Shown one piece after another: positions 1 through 12,884 of a stretch of 64,000 nt of DNA. Made by a program: the position numbers and the translations under genes. This DNA is from Micromonospora sp. U21. GTDB taxonomy: Bacteria; Actinomycetota; Actinomycetes; Mycobacteriales; Micromonosporaceae. Numbering within the stretch: position 1 is the first letter of the stretch; each line of letters starts with the position of its first letter. Where the stretch lies: NCBI RefSeq assembly GCF_018070045.1, contig NZ_JAGPYK010000008.1, forward strand, positions 62,001 to 126,000, in the 5' to 3' direction. Below the pieces are notes generated by a model. The model searched no databases and was not told where the DNA came from. It saw nothing but the letters and a program-made list of their open reading frames with translations.

Positions 1-1
1 T

Positions 2-2200
<2,199 letters not shown>

Positions 2201-2218
2201 GCCCCGGGGCTTCCCGGT

Positions 2219-2259
2219 CAGGGATGGTGTCGGTGCCGGGTGCGCCGACACCGTCCCTG
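2219..2259 (+). terminator. Hairpin after mfd
   Basis: A 15-bp stem with one mismatch (cagggatggtgtcgg against ccgacaccgtccctg) begins 18 bases after the mfd stop. No T-run follows, as is usual for GC-rich actinobacteria, so termination is inferred from position and stem strength. Confidence 0.6.
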
Positions 2260-2335
2260 GTCGACCCGGACTGCGAGGGACGCGTGTGGTGGGGGGCGTC
2301 ACAGCGACGTGTCCTGCCGTGAGAGAGTGACCGTC

Positions 2336-3112
2336 ATGCGTGCTCGCCGTCTTGTCGCCGTCGCCAGCGTGGCGGTCGGTCTCGTCGCCCTCTCCGGTTG
2401 CCGTGCCGAGCCCGGTATCGCCGCCTACATCGGTGACCACCGCATCACCGATGACCGGGTCGCCGCCGTGCTGAAGGACCTGCGCGACAAGAACCCGAAG
2501 CCGACCCCGTCTCCGACCCCGTCGTCCACCGCCGGCGGCCAGCCCGCGCCGCCGGAGCCGCAGCTGCCCGGGGCCGTCCAGGTGGCCAGCGTGCTGGTGT
2601 TGAGCGAGGTGTGCGAGCAGGTCTCCGACGAGAAGGACTACCAGCCGCGCGGCCAGGTGGCGCCCGAGCAGGTCGCTGAGGTTCTCGGGCTGGCGCCCGG
2701 GACCGGGTACGTGCGGCAGGTGGCCGACCTCTACACGTGCCTGTCGGGCGTGCCGTCCGAGCCGGTCGCGCCGACCGAGCAGGAGATGGCCGCCCTGATC
2801 ACGGTCGGCCGCAACGCAGGCCTGATCCCGGCCACCATGACCGACGAGGACGCCGTCCGCCAACTCGACGGCGAACAGCTGCGCGGCGCGCTGGCCACCC
2901 GACGGTCGCTGGTCGAGGCGGCCGAAAGCTACGACGTGACGGTCAGCCCCCGCTACCGTCCACTCGAGTTCCCGGTGCTCAGCTTCCCCAACGACGTACC
3001 CGCCGTGAGCGTGCCGCTGGGTGAGCTGGGCTCCGACGCGGTCACCGACATCTCCACCCCGGAGTCGGTCCAGTCGACCGCCACTCCGGAAGCCGAGGGC
3101 ACGGCCAACTGA
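2336..3112 (+). CDS. Lipoprotein, SurA N-terminal-like
   Basis: A 258-residue exported lipoprotein: basic MRARR start, hydrophobic core, lipobox LSGC with Cys22 as the lipidation site. After it comes a Pro/Thr/Ser-rich linker (about 60-80) and an alpha-helical body. The short region after the cysteine (AYIGDHRITDDRVAAVL) resembles the SurA/foldase N-terminal chaperone domain; no rotamase domain is visible. ATG at 2336 is chosen because the signal peptide begins there; GTG at 2327 in the same frame is possible. mazG begins 2 bases after its stop, so the two are co-transcribed. The position matches lpqU near eno in mycobacteria, but the sequence is not obviously the same family. Confidence 0.8.
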   Translation: MRARRLVAVASVAVGLVALSGCRAEPGIAAYIGDHRITDDRVAAVLKDLRDKNPKPTPSPTPSSTAGGQPAPPEPQLPGAVQVASVLVLSEVCEQVSDEKDYQPRGQVAPEQVAEVLGLAPGTGYVRQVADLYTCLSGVPSEPVAPTEQEMAALITVGRNAGLIPATMTDEDAVRQLDGEQLRGALATRRSLVEAAESYDVTVSPRYRPLEFPVLSFPNDVPAVSVPLGELGSDAVTDISTPESVQSTATPEAEGTAN

Positions 3113-3114
3113 GC

Positions 3115-4101
3115 ATGACCGCACGGATCATCCTGCTGGTCACCTCGCCCCGGCTGCCGGCCGGTCTGCTGACCTCCGCCGCCTGGGATGTCGTACGTCA
3201 GCATCCGGTGCTGACCGGCGCGGAGAGCGAGCTGGTCACGGCCGTGCGCCAGGCGGGCGCCGAGGTCGCCGTCGTGGACGGTCCGGCGACGCAGCCGCTG
3301 CTGGACGCGGTCGCGGCGCACGGCGCCGCGGTCTGGCTGGCCGGCCCGGCCGGCGACGAGTCCTTGGCCCGGGAGCTGGGTCTGCGGCTGGCCCGTGAGC
3401 CGGGGCTGGCCGAGTTGGAGCTGATGTACGGCTCGTGGGATCCGCCGGGCGCCCGGCTGCTGGACGCGGTGGCCGTGCTGGACCGGCTGGCCTCGCCGGG
3501 TGGCGACCCGTGGAAGCGGGCACAGACGCACCGCAGCCTCGCGGGTTACCTGCTGGAGGAGAGCTACGAGGCGTACGACGCGATCAGCGCCGGCGACACC
3601 GATGCGCTGCGCGAGGAGTTGGGTGACGTGCTGCTCCAGGTGGTGCTGCACGCCCGGCTCGCCGAGGAGCTGCCCGAGGGCGAGCGGTGGAACGTCGACG
3701 ACGTTGCGGGTGGCCTGGTCGACAAGATGATCCGACGCAATCCGCACGTCTTCGCCGGTGCGGAGGCGGGCACGCTGGAGCAGATCACCGCCAACTGGGA
3801 GCGGATCAAGCGGGCCGAGAAGGCGCGCGACTCGGTGCTGGACGGCGTGGCGCTGAGCCAGCCCGCCCTCGCCCTGGCCGCGACGATCCTGGACCGCGCC
3901 GCCCGGGTCGGGCTGGCCGTCCCGCCGCCACTGGCGGACTCTCAGGTGGACGCGGAGGCGAGGCTCGGCGCCAGCCTCCTGACCACGGTCGCGGCGGCCC
4001 GCCAGGCCGACCTGAACCCGGAGGCCGCGCTGCGCCGCACCACCCTCGCCTACGCCGAGGCGGTCCGCGCCGCCGAGCGTCCCACCCCGTCCACCGGATG
4101 A
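3115..4101 (+). CDS. mazG: Nucleoside triphosphate pyrophosphohydrolase MazG
   Basis: MazG hydrolyses (d)NTPs to monophosphates and pyrophosphate and cleans damaged nucleotides from the pool. The 328-residue length fits the actinobacterial single-domain form. The metal-binding pair is present: E148-E149-S-Y-E152 and E168-x-x-D171 (EELGD). The first 110 residues contain no catalytic signature that I recognise, as in other actinobacterial MazG proteins. It starts 2 bases after the lipoprotein stop and ends one base before a large palindrome that probably terminates the operon. Confidence 0.93.
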   Translation: MTARIILLVTSPRLPAGLLTSAAWDVVRQHPVLTGAESELVTAVRQAGAEVAVVDGPATQPLLDAVAAHGAAVWLAGPAGDESLARELGLRLAREPGLAELELMYGSWDPPGARLLDAVAVLDRLASPGGDPWKRAQTHRSLAGYLLEESYEAYDAISAGDTDALREELGDVLLQVVLHARLAEELPEGERWNVDDVAGGLVDKMIRRNPHVFAGAEAGTLEQITANWERIKRAEKARDSVLDGVALSQPALALAATILDRAARVGLAVPPPLADSQVDAEARLGASLLTTVAAARQADLNPEAALRRTTLAYAEAVRAAERPTPSTG

Positions 4102-4163
4102 CGTTGATCAGGAGGTCTTCGTCACCTCCGTGCCGGATCCGGACGCAAACCTCTTGATCAACG
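4102..4163. repeat. Palindromic element behind mazG
   Basis: The arms cgttgatcaggaggtcttcg (from 4102) and the complement of caaacctcttgatcaacg (to 4163) pair at 19 of 22 positions with an 18-nt loop. It directly abuts the mazG stop codon. The outer end GTTGATCA is itself palindromic. It probably works as a terminator; its size and symmetry suggest a dispersed repeat (see findings). Confidence 0.8.
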
Positions 4164-4197
4164 CGGCTGGCCGAGGGGCGGTCGGTAGGGTCGGGGG

Positions 4198-5817
4198 GTG
4201 GAAGCGTTTGGGGTTCTGGCGGAGCGGGTCGTCGAGGCGTTGTTGGAGAGTCGACCGGGTGTCGCGACCGCGGCGGGGGACCACCGGTACGACGACCGGC
4301 TACCGGATCTGTCCACCGAAGCGCTGGCCACCGACCGGGCGATGCTCTCCGACGCGGCCAACGCACTGTCCGAACTGGACCCCGACTCGCTGGACGTCGA
4401 GGAGCAGGTGGACCATGCGCTGCTCACCTCGTTCGTGGATCGGGAGCTGTTCGAGCTGACCGAGATCCGGTCGCACGAGTGGGATCCGCTGCACCACAAC
4501 CCCGGCCCGCTGCTGCACCCGCTGCTGGCCCGCCCGTACGCCCCGGCCGAGGTGCGGCTGACCCACCTGGCCGGCCGGCTCGCCGCCGTACCGGACGCGC
4601 TGGCGACCGCCCGCGCGACGCTGCGGGACATGCCACGGATCCACGCCGAGACGGCGGTCGGGCAGTTCACCGGCACGGCCGCGCTGATCCGCGACGAGCT
4701 GCCGCCGCTGCTCGCCCAGGCGCCCGGCAGCTTCGACCGGGTGGAGCCGGCGGCCACCGCGGCGATCGCCGCGCTGGAGGAGTTCGTCGCCTGGCTGCGC
4801 ATCGGCCTGGCCGCCGACAGCGGCCCCGGCCGTGATCCCCGCCTGGGCCGCCGCCGCTGGGAGGCCCGGCTCTGGCACACCCTGGACACCGAGCTGGGCG
4901 CCGCCGAGATCCAGCGCCGCGCCTGGGCCAACCTGGACCGGGTCACCGCGGAGATCCGCGAGGCGTCCGTCGAGCTGGTCGGCGGTCGGGCCGACGACGC
5001 GGCGGTACGCCGGGCGCTGGACGTGCTCGCCGCCGAGCACCCGGACGACCGGACCATCGTCGAGCTGGCCGGGGTGACCCTGGACGAGGCGACCGACTTC
5101 GTCCGCGCGCACGATCTGGTCACCCTGGTCGACGACCGGTGCGTGATCCAGGAGATGCCGGAGTTCGCCCGGGGCGTCGCGGTGGCGTACTGCGACTCGC
5201 CCGGCCCGCTGGAGAGCGCGGCACTGCCGACGTTCTACTGCATCGCGCCCACCCCCACGGACTGGCCGGCGCACCGGGTCGAGTCGTTCTACCGCGAGTA
5301 CAACGATCACATGATCCGCAACCTGACCGTGCACGAGGCGATGCCCGGGCACTTCCTCCAGCTCGCCCACGCCCGCCGTTACGTCGGTGGCACCCGGGTT
5401 CGGGCGCTGGCCGAGTCGGGCCCGTTCATCGAGGGCTGGGCGGTGTACGCCGAGGAGCTGATGGCCGGGCTCGGTTTCGGCGGCCTGCCGGTGCGGTTGC
5501 AGCAGCTCAAGATGCAGCTGCGGATGACCATCAACGCGCTGCTCGACCAGTTGGTGCACGCCGAGGACCTGCCCGAGGCCGAGGCGATGGCGCTGATGAC
5601 CGGGCGTGGCTTCCAGGAGGAGGGCGAGGCCGCCGGCAAGTGGCGCCGTTCCCTGCTCACATCCACGCAGCTCTCCACCTACTTCGTGGGGTACAGCGAG
5701 GTGGCGGAGATCGCCGCCGCCCGCCCGCACGGGGTGTCGGTGCGTGACTGGCACGACGCGATGCTCGCCCACGACTGCCCGCCCCCGCGCCACCTACGCA
5801 CCCTGCTCGACGTCTGA
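4198..5817 (+). CDS. DUF885 family metallopeptidase-like protein
   Basis: A 539-residue cytoplasmic protein with no signal peptide. It belongs to the DUF885 family, whose signature HEAMPGHF is present at residues 379-386, giving an HExxxxH-type metal site, followed by EGWAVYAEEL around residue 413, which supplies the third ligand glutamate in this peptidase-like fold. The family is alpha-helical and resembles M2/M32 peptidases; substrate unknown. GTG at 4198 has no ribosome binding site, but a TAGGGT -10 box (4186-4191) ends exactly 6 bases before it, so translation is probably leaderless. Stands alone; convergent with nudC. Confidence 0.85.
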   Translation: MEAFGVLAERVVEALLESRPGVATAAGDHRYDDRLPDLSTEALATDRAMLSDAANALSELDPDSLDVEEQVDHALLTSFVDRELFELTEIRSHEWDPLHHNPGPLLHPLLARPYAPAEVRLTHLAGRLAAVPDALATARATLRDMPRIHAETAVGQFTGTAALIRDELPPLLAQAPGSFDRVEPAATAAIAALEEFVAWLRIGLAADSGPGRDPRLGRRRWEARLWHTLDTELGAAEIQRRAWANLDRVTAEIREASVELVGGRADDAAVRRALDVLAAEHPDDRTIVELAGVTLDEATDFVRAHDLVTLVDDRCVIQEMPEFARGVAVAYCDSPGPLESAALPTFYCIAPTPTDWPAHRVESFYREYNDHMIRNLTVHEAMPGHFLQLAHARRYVGGTRVRALAESGPFIEGWAVYAEELMAGLGFGGLPVRLQQLKMQLRMTINALLDQLVHAEDLPEAEAMALMTGRGFQEEGEAAGKWRRSLLTSTQLSTYFVGYSEVAEIAAARPHGVSVRDWHDAMLAHDCPPPRHLRTLLDV

Positions 5818-5819
5818 GG

Positions 5820-6058
5820 AAACCGCTCGGCTTCCGCTTCGACGCCGAGGGGGTGGACACCTGGCTCGCCGAGCTGAACGGTGACGTCCACGGGCGGAGT
5901 CAATGACCAACCACCTGCACCCGTGGGGCATTACTGCTCCAGCTGCCCGACCGCGACCTCGTGGCCACCGTCGCCGACGACCGGGAGGACTGCGGCCCAC
6001 CCTCTACCTGGCCTCGGCCTGACCGCGCCCGGGCCGCGACGCCAACGCGCGCCAGCGC
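5820..6058 (+). other. Gene-poor stretch with possible coding relics
   Basis: The 347 bases between the DUF885 gene and nudC contain no intact gene. Two short open stretches look like decayed coding sequence: 5820-5906 reads LGFRFDAEGVDTWLAELNG and stops at 5904, resembling the end of an excisionase-like DNA-binding protein, and 5930-6015 reads LLLQLPDRDLVATVADDRED in another frame. Neither has a start or ribosome binding site. The rest of the gap is the palindrome at 6059. Assignment as relics is tentative. Confidence 0.3.
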
Positions 6059-6138
6059 CAAGATCCGCACAACTACTCGGAAGTTGCTGCCTCCGGCGCA
6101 CCCGAGGCAGCAACTTCCCCGAACTTGTGCGGATCTTG
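6059..6138. repeat. Palindromic element, family with 50538 copy
   Basis: Two 35-nt arms (6059-6093 and 6104-6138) pair at 28 positions: outer blocks caagatccgcacaa/ttgtgcggatcttg and inner blocks gaagttgctgcctc/gaggcagcaacttc are perfect, with an unpaired 7-nt middle segment. Lies between the convergent DUF885 and nudC genes. The right arm recurs at 50580-50614 with the same two conserved blocks. Confidence 0.88.
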
Positions 6139-6164
6139 CACATCCCGCCCCGCGGTCGCGCCGG

Positions 6165-7027
6165 TCACCGCCGTCCGGCGGTCACCGTCGCGTCGATCAG
6201 CCAGCGCGAGATGGAGTACGCGGGCGGCAGCTCCGCCGGCAGCGCGTCCAGGCCGAACCAGCGGGCCTGGGTCAGCTCCCGGCCGTCGACCACCGGCTCG
6301 GCCAGCGGGTCGGCGGCGCGGGCGGTGAAGCCGGCGAGCAGCACCCCGGGGCCGGAGATCGCCCACGGCTGGCTGCCGAAGTAGGCCAGCCCGTCGACGC
6401 TGAGCCCGACCTCCTCGCCGACCTCGCGGTGCACCGCCGCCTCCAGGGTCTCGCCGGCCTCGACGAAGCCGGCCACGAGCGCCCACAGCCCCGTCGGTCC
6501 GGTGGCGTGCCGGACCAGCAGCAGCTCGTCGGCGCGACCGGTCGGGCCGGACCGGGTGATCGCGACCAGCACCGCGGCGGAGAGCTGCATCGGGACGTAC
6601 AGGCCGCAGTCGGGGCAGCGCCGGGCGGTCTCGCCGGGCTGGTCGGTCAACCCCGCACGGCAGGCGCCGCACCACCGGTGGGTACGCCGCCAGGTGACCA
6701 CGGCCAACGCCCGGCCGGCCAGCGTGGCGAGCGGCTCGGGCACCTCGGCGGCGAGCGACGCCCAGCCGCGCGTACGGCCGGGGACCCCGTCGGCGGTGGC
6801 CAGGTCGGTCGCCCACGCGGGCACCCCGTCGAGGGTGCCCAGCGGCACCCAGGGGGTGTCGGCGGGCAGGTCGGCGACCCGGGCCACCGTCCCGTCGGCG
6901 GCGGTCAGCAGCTTCGCGCCGATCACCGGCAGGGCCAGGTCGGTGGGCGCGGGCGGGCGCCCGTCGTCGGCCCCCGGCTGGAACCCGGCGCGCTGTGCGG
7001 TGGGCACCGACCCGACGGCCGGGCGGG

Positions 7028-7031
<4 letters not shown>
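6165..7031 (-). CDS. nudC: NADH pyrophosphatase / NAD-capped RNA hydrolase NudC
   Basis: Nudix hydrolase of 288 residues that cleaves NAD(H) and NAD-capped RNA to NMN and AMP. It has a four-cysteine zinc ribbon (Cys121, 124, 139, 142) and a complete Nudix box G188-F-V-E-A-G-E-T...R-E-V-G-E-E-V-G-L. Downstream GSQPW at about 219 is the NudC-specific SQPW motif, although the usual continuation PFP is replaced by AIS. GTG at 7031 overlaps the stop of the upstream lipoprotein gene (GTGA), so both form an operon and are translationally coupled. Convergent with the DUF885 gene. Confidence 0.93.
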
Positions 7032-9217
<2,186 letters not shown>

Positions 9218-9247
9218 GACGCAGAGCCTCGGGGGAGGGGTGTGACG

Positions 9248-9889
9248 ATGCAGCAGCGCCGCACACCGGGTGGTCAGCGTCCCGCCCGCCGGCCGGGTCA
9301 GTCCGGTCGGTCGGGTGGCGGCCGCGCCACGCGGGGATCGGTCCGGGAGGCCGGCGTACGCGCTGAGCCACGCGGCGCCGCTGGTCGGGCGCCCGGCGCG
9401 GCCCGGGGCGCCGAGGGGGTTCGCTCCGCGAACCGCCCGGCCGCGGCACGACGTACCGCCGCCGGTGGTGCCGTCAAGCGGCTCGCCGCACCCCACCCCC
9501 GTCGCTTCACCGGTCGGGCCACCGTGCTGTTCGCGGTCCTGATCGCGCTCGCCCTGGCCTACACCTACCCGGTCCGGGTCTACCTGGACCAGCAGGCCGA
9601 CATCGAGCGGATGGAGGCGGCACAGGCGGCGCAGGAAGCAGAGATCGGCAAGCTCGCCGCCGAGGCCGCCAAATGGCAGGACGACGAGTACATCAAGACC
9701 CAGGCCCGGGAACGGTTCTTCATGGGCCGACCGGGCGAGAAGATGATGGTGGTGCTCCACGACCCGGAGGGCGCTGCCCGGGACGCCGGGAAGTCGGCCG
9801 GAGCGGCCCCGGCGGCCGGCCCGGTGACCTGGTACGACACGCTCTGGTCGAGCGTTCAGGCGGCGGACAGCCAGCAGCCGGGCAAGTGA
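9248..9889 (+). CDS. FtsB/DivIC-type septum formation protein
   Basis: A 213-residue bitopic membrane protein of the divisome. A long, Arg/Gly/Ala-rich disordered cytoplasmic tail (about 1-90) precedes one membrane helix (TVLFAVLIALALAYTY, about 92-110). The outside part has a coiled coil (QADIERMEAAQAAQEAEIGKL) and the DivIC-type ending DEYIKTQARERFFMGRPGEK. FtsB/DivIC partners FtsL and FtsQ at the septum. ATG at 9248 is preferred over GTG at 9242 because ggggaggg lies 7-8 bases before it. 30 bases behind eno. Confidence 0.9.
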   Translation: MQQRRTPGGQRPARRPGQSGRSGGGRATRGSVREAGVRAEPRGAAGRAPGAARGAEGVRSANRPAAARRTAAGGAVKRLAAPHPRRFTGRATVLFAVLIALALAYTYPVRVYLDQQADIERMEAAQAAQEAEIGKLAAEAAKWQDDEYIKTQARERFFMGRPGEKMMVVLHDPEGAARDAGKSAGAAPAAGPVTWYDTLWSSVQAADSQQPGK

Positions 9890-9923
9890 ACCACCGACCA
9901 GCGCACCAGGAGAGATGGGCACC

Positions 9924-10481
9924 GTGACTGTCGCACCACCGCCGGAGTCGGCGGCGGATTCCGTACCCCTGCCGCACCGGGAGCCCGCCACCGAGGCCGA
10001 CCTGGCCGCGGTGGCCGCGCAGCTCGGCCGCCCGCCCCGTGGGACCCGGGCGGTGGCGCACCGCTGCCCGTGTGGCCTGCCGGACGTGGTGGAGACGACG
10101 CCCCGCCTCGCCGACGGCACCCCGTTCCCGACGCTGTACTACCTGACCTGCCCCCGGGCCACGGCTGCGTGCAGCCGGCTGGAGTCGGCCGGGCTGATGA
10201 AGGAGATGGCCGACCGGCTGACGACGGATCCCGAGCTGGCCGCGCACTACCGGGCGGCGCACGAGGATTACCTCACCCGCCGGGAGGCGATCGGCGAGGT
10301 GCCCGAGATCGCCGGCATCTCGGCGGGCGGGATGCCCGGCCGGGTGAAGTGCCTGCACGTGCACCTGGGTCACGCGCTGGGTGCCGGCCCCGGCGTGAAC
10401 CCGTTCGGCGACGAGACGCTGGCGCTGGTCGAACCCTGGTGGACGGCCGGCCCGTGCGTGGACGTGCCGGCGGGCGAATGA
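9924..10481 (+). CDS. DUF501 family protein
   Basis: Protein of 185 residues from GTG 9924 (188 if ATG 9915 is used; aggagag at 9908 touches that ATG and favours the GTG). It carries the DUF501 core: RCPCGLPDVVETTPRL, TLYYLTCPRA and the invariant CLHVHLGHALGAGPGVNPFGD region at its end. The cysteines and histidines suggest a metal site. The family is nearly always next to the FtsB-like gene and ppx in actinobacteria; function unknown. The stop overlaps the argA start (ATGA). Confidence 0.88.
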   Translation: MTVAPPPESAADSVPLPHREPATEADLAAVAAQLGRPPRGTRAVAHRCPCGLPDVVETTPRLADGTPFPTLYYLTCPRATAACSRLESAGLMKEMADRLTTDPELAAHYRAAHEDYLTRREAIGEVPEIAGISAGGMPGRVKCLHVHLGHALGAGPGVNPFGDETLALVEPWWTAGPCVDVPAGE

Positions 10482-11020
10482 GCGCGGACGCCGGGTCGTC
10501 GGCACCGGTTGCCGAGAGCCAGATCCTGGTCCGGCGGGCCCGCACCGGGGATGTGCGGGGCATCCGGCGACTGGTCGACACGTACACCGACGACCGGCGG
10601 CTGCTCAGCAAGGCCACCGTCACCCTCTACGAGGACGTGCAGGAGTTCCGGGTGGCGGTCCGCGCCGCGGACGGCGCCGTGGTGGGCTGCGGAGCGCTGC
10701 ACGTGATGTGGGAGGACCTGGCCGAGATCCGCACGGTCGCGGTGGATCCGTCCTGCCGGGGCCAACGGATCGGGCACCGGTTGGTGGGCGAGCTGATCGA
10801 CGCGGCCCGGGAACTGGGCGTGGCCCGGATCTTCGTGCTCACCTTCGAGACCCGGTTCTTCGCCTCCTTCGGGTTCCAGGCGATCGACGGCGCGCCGGTG
10901 CCGCAGCCGGTCTACGAGCAGCTGCTGCGCTCGTACGACGAGGGCGTCGCGGAGTTCCTGGACCTGGAGCGGGTCAAGCCGAACACGCTGGGCAACACCC
11001 GGATGCTGCTGCGGCTCTAG
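10478..11020 (+). CDS. argA: Amino-acid N-acetyltransferase (ArgA-like)
   Basis: GNAT-fold enzyme of 180 residues. It closely follows the short actinobacterial ArgA (Rv2747 type) that acetylates glutamate in the first step of arginine synthesis: LVRRARTGDV start, VTLYEDVQEF, VVGCGALHVMWEDLAEIRTVAV, the acetyl-CoA loop RGQRIGHRLV, FVLTFETRFFASFGF and the ending EFLDLERVKPNTLGN. ATG at 10478 overlaps the DUF501 stop, so it is the last gene of the eno operon. Its stop shares a CTAG with the stop of the convergent esterase relic. Confidence 0.87.
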   Translation: MSADAGSSAPVAESQILVRRARTGDVRGIRRLVDTYTDDRRLLSKATVTLYEDVQEFRVAVRAADGAVVGCGALHVMWEDLAEIRTVAVDPSCRGQRIGHRLVGELIDAARELGVARIFVLTFETRFFASFGFQAIDGAPVPQPVYEQLLRSYDEGVAEFLDLERVKPNTLGNTRMLLRL

Positions 11021-11712
11021 GCCTTGCGGGGGTGCGCGGCGAAGAACTCCCACATCAGGTCGGTGGCCGACAGACCCGCGGCCGATGCGGCGAGCTGACC
11101 GGATGTCGCCCCCGGCCAGCTGTGGCCCATGTTCTCGATCGTGTAGACGTTGACATCGCTGCCGTCCGCGCAGCCGGCCACGGTCCGGGTCACCCCCGGC
11201 ACCCCGGACGCCTTCGGGCTCGGCCGGCAGGTGAGCCGCTGCTGCCACGTCCGCATGCCCGCTGGAAGATCGAGGCGTACCGGTCCTGCCCGCCGATGAA
11301 GGTGATCACGGAGACCGGCTTCTGCGGCACGTAGCTCTCGGCCGTGGTCAGGGATCCGCTGTAGCCGCCGCTGACCACCCCGATCGCGGCGCCACCCTGC
11401 CCGTCGGGGTAGGCGACCAGCACGTTGTCCTTGTCGGCCTTGGCGTCCAGGCCAGTCAGCTCCCGCCGGCGGGGCCGGTTCCGGGATAGAAGTGCAGCGC
11501 GATGACCAGTGCGGGCGACCGGCCCGGGTCGTACCCGGGTGGTGCGTGCAGGAGGTAGGTGCGGTCCAGCCCGTTGTGCTTCAGGGTGAGCCGGTGGTCG
11601 CCCGGCGTCGGGCGTTCGCCGGAGGTTGCGGCTGGCGGGGCCGACGAGGACTGCCCCGCTCGTCACAGGCCGCGACCACCACGATGAGGCACAACCCCGT
11701 CAACACCGCCAT
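11017..11712 (-). pseudogene. Decayed PHB-depolymerase/LpqC-type esterase lipoprotein
   Basis: Pieces of one secreted esterase appear in three frames. From ATG 11712 a lipoprotein signal peptide with lipobox VAAC is intact; after a frameshift near 11660-11690 the frame giving TYLLHAPPGYDPGRSPALV is open to about 11480; then ELTGLDAKADKDNVLVAYPDG continues in another frame; after a further shift near 11250 the last part (YTIENMGHSWPG, catalytic His region) is open to 11017. The block that should hold the catalytic serine after VAYPDG is missing or reduced to a glycine-rich remnant. At least three frame changes plus a deletion make sequencing error unlikely. Confidence 0.8.
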
Positions 11713-11821
11713 CGTCCGCCGCACGCCGGCCACCCCCCGTCGACCCCGACGTCCACCCTGGAGGCGGTTCCCGTGCGGATCAACCCTTTCGGTCCTGGGC
11801 GAAGGCAGGCAGGCTGTCCCT

Positions 11822-12874
11822 ATGCTTCGCCTCCAACTCGGGCCGGCGGACCTGTGCCGGGTGCGATTCGCCGACCGGCTGCACCCGGTCGGCACCGCGC
11901 TGCTGGCCGGTCAGTGGCTGCGTGATCCCACGGTCGCGGTGATGGCGCCGTCCCTGGCCGAGCGGGCAGCGGCTGTCGAGGCCGCCGGTGCCGCCCAGGC
12001 CGCCACCGCGGTCCTGCGGCACCTTCTGCCCGGTCGCGGGAGCCTCCCGGATTTCGTCACCCCCTTCGACGGCCTGGAGTCGGTGGCGGCCGGTCTCGAG
12101 GTCATCCGGGCCACCCCGGCGGGGCGGGTCCGGGCGGAGGTCACCGCTGCGTACGCCGAGGTGGCCGCCAGCCCGCTGCGGCGGCGGTTCGCGGCGGCCG
12201 ACCCGGAGTTGCTGGACATGTTCGGCGGGGCCGTGCGCACGTGGTTCGAGGCGGTCCTGGCGCCGCACTGGCCCGATCTGATGGCAGCGCACCGCCAGCA
12301 GGTGGTCTGCGCCAGCCAGCGGTTGGTGCGGCACGGCCTGGCCAACCTCTTCGACGGTCTGCACCCGGCGATCCGGTGGCGGGAGCCGGTGCTGTAGGTG
12401 CGGACCTGGTGGCATGGGGAGCTGACCGGCACCGGGCACGGGCTCGTCCTGCTGCCCTCCCCGTTGGCTGGTCCGCGTCCCCGGGTGCTGGTCGAGCCGG
12501 GTCGGCCGATCCTGCTCGTCTACCCGGTGCCGATGCCTCGCCGGGCCGCGTCCGCGGGGGTCGACTCCCTCGGGCGGCTGCTCGGCGCCACTCGGGCACT
12601 GGTGCTCCGCCGGCTCGCGGACGACGGTGGGCTGACCACGACGGTGCTGGCCCGGGCCGTCGGGATCAGTCTCTCCTCGACGTCGGAGCACGCCACCGCG
12701 CTGCGGTCGGCCGGGCTGATCGCCAGCGAACGGGACGGCGGGGCCGTCCGGCACCATCTGACACCGCTCGGCGCTCACCTGCTGGGTGCGGGCTCGGAGG
12801 CGTCGGTGTCGGACCTCTCCGCGGCGTGCCCCTCGGCCGGACAAGCCGCCGGGCGACCGCCTGGCCTGCCGTAA
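11822..12874 (+). pseudogene. ArsR-type winged-helix regulator split by in-frame TAG
   Basis: The two open stretches 11822-12397 and 12398-12874 are in the same frame and together make one typical 350-residue actinobacterial regulator: an alpha-helical N-terminal sensor region (MLRLQLGPADLCRVRFA...), then LHPAIRWREPVL, then after the TAG codon at 12395-12397 the expected GHGLVLLPSPL segment and a winged helix (LGATRALVLRRLADD, TTTVLARAVGISLSSTSEHATALRSAGL). A GTG codon follows the TAG directly, so the C-terminal DNA-binding half could be made by re-initiation. It may be a dead gene, two half proteins, or a readthrough product. Confidence 0.75.
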
Positions 12875-12884
12875 GGTTGCTGCC

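Noticed and set aside
4300..5793. 497-codon minus-strand frame opposite the DUF885 gene
   Set aside because: Low-complexity Arg/Gly/His translation; the plus-strand peptidase motif and its promoter decide the strand.
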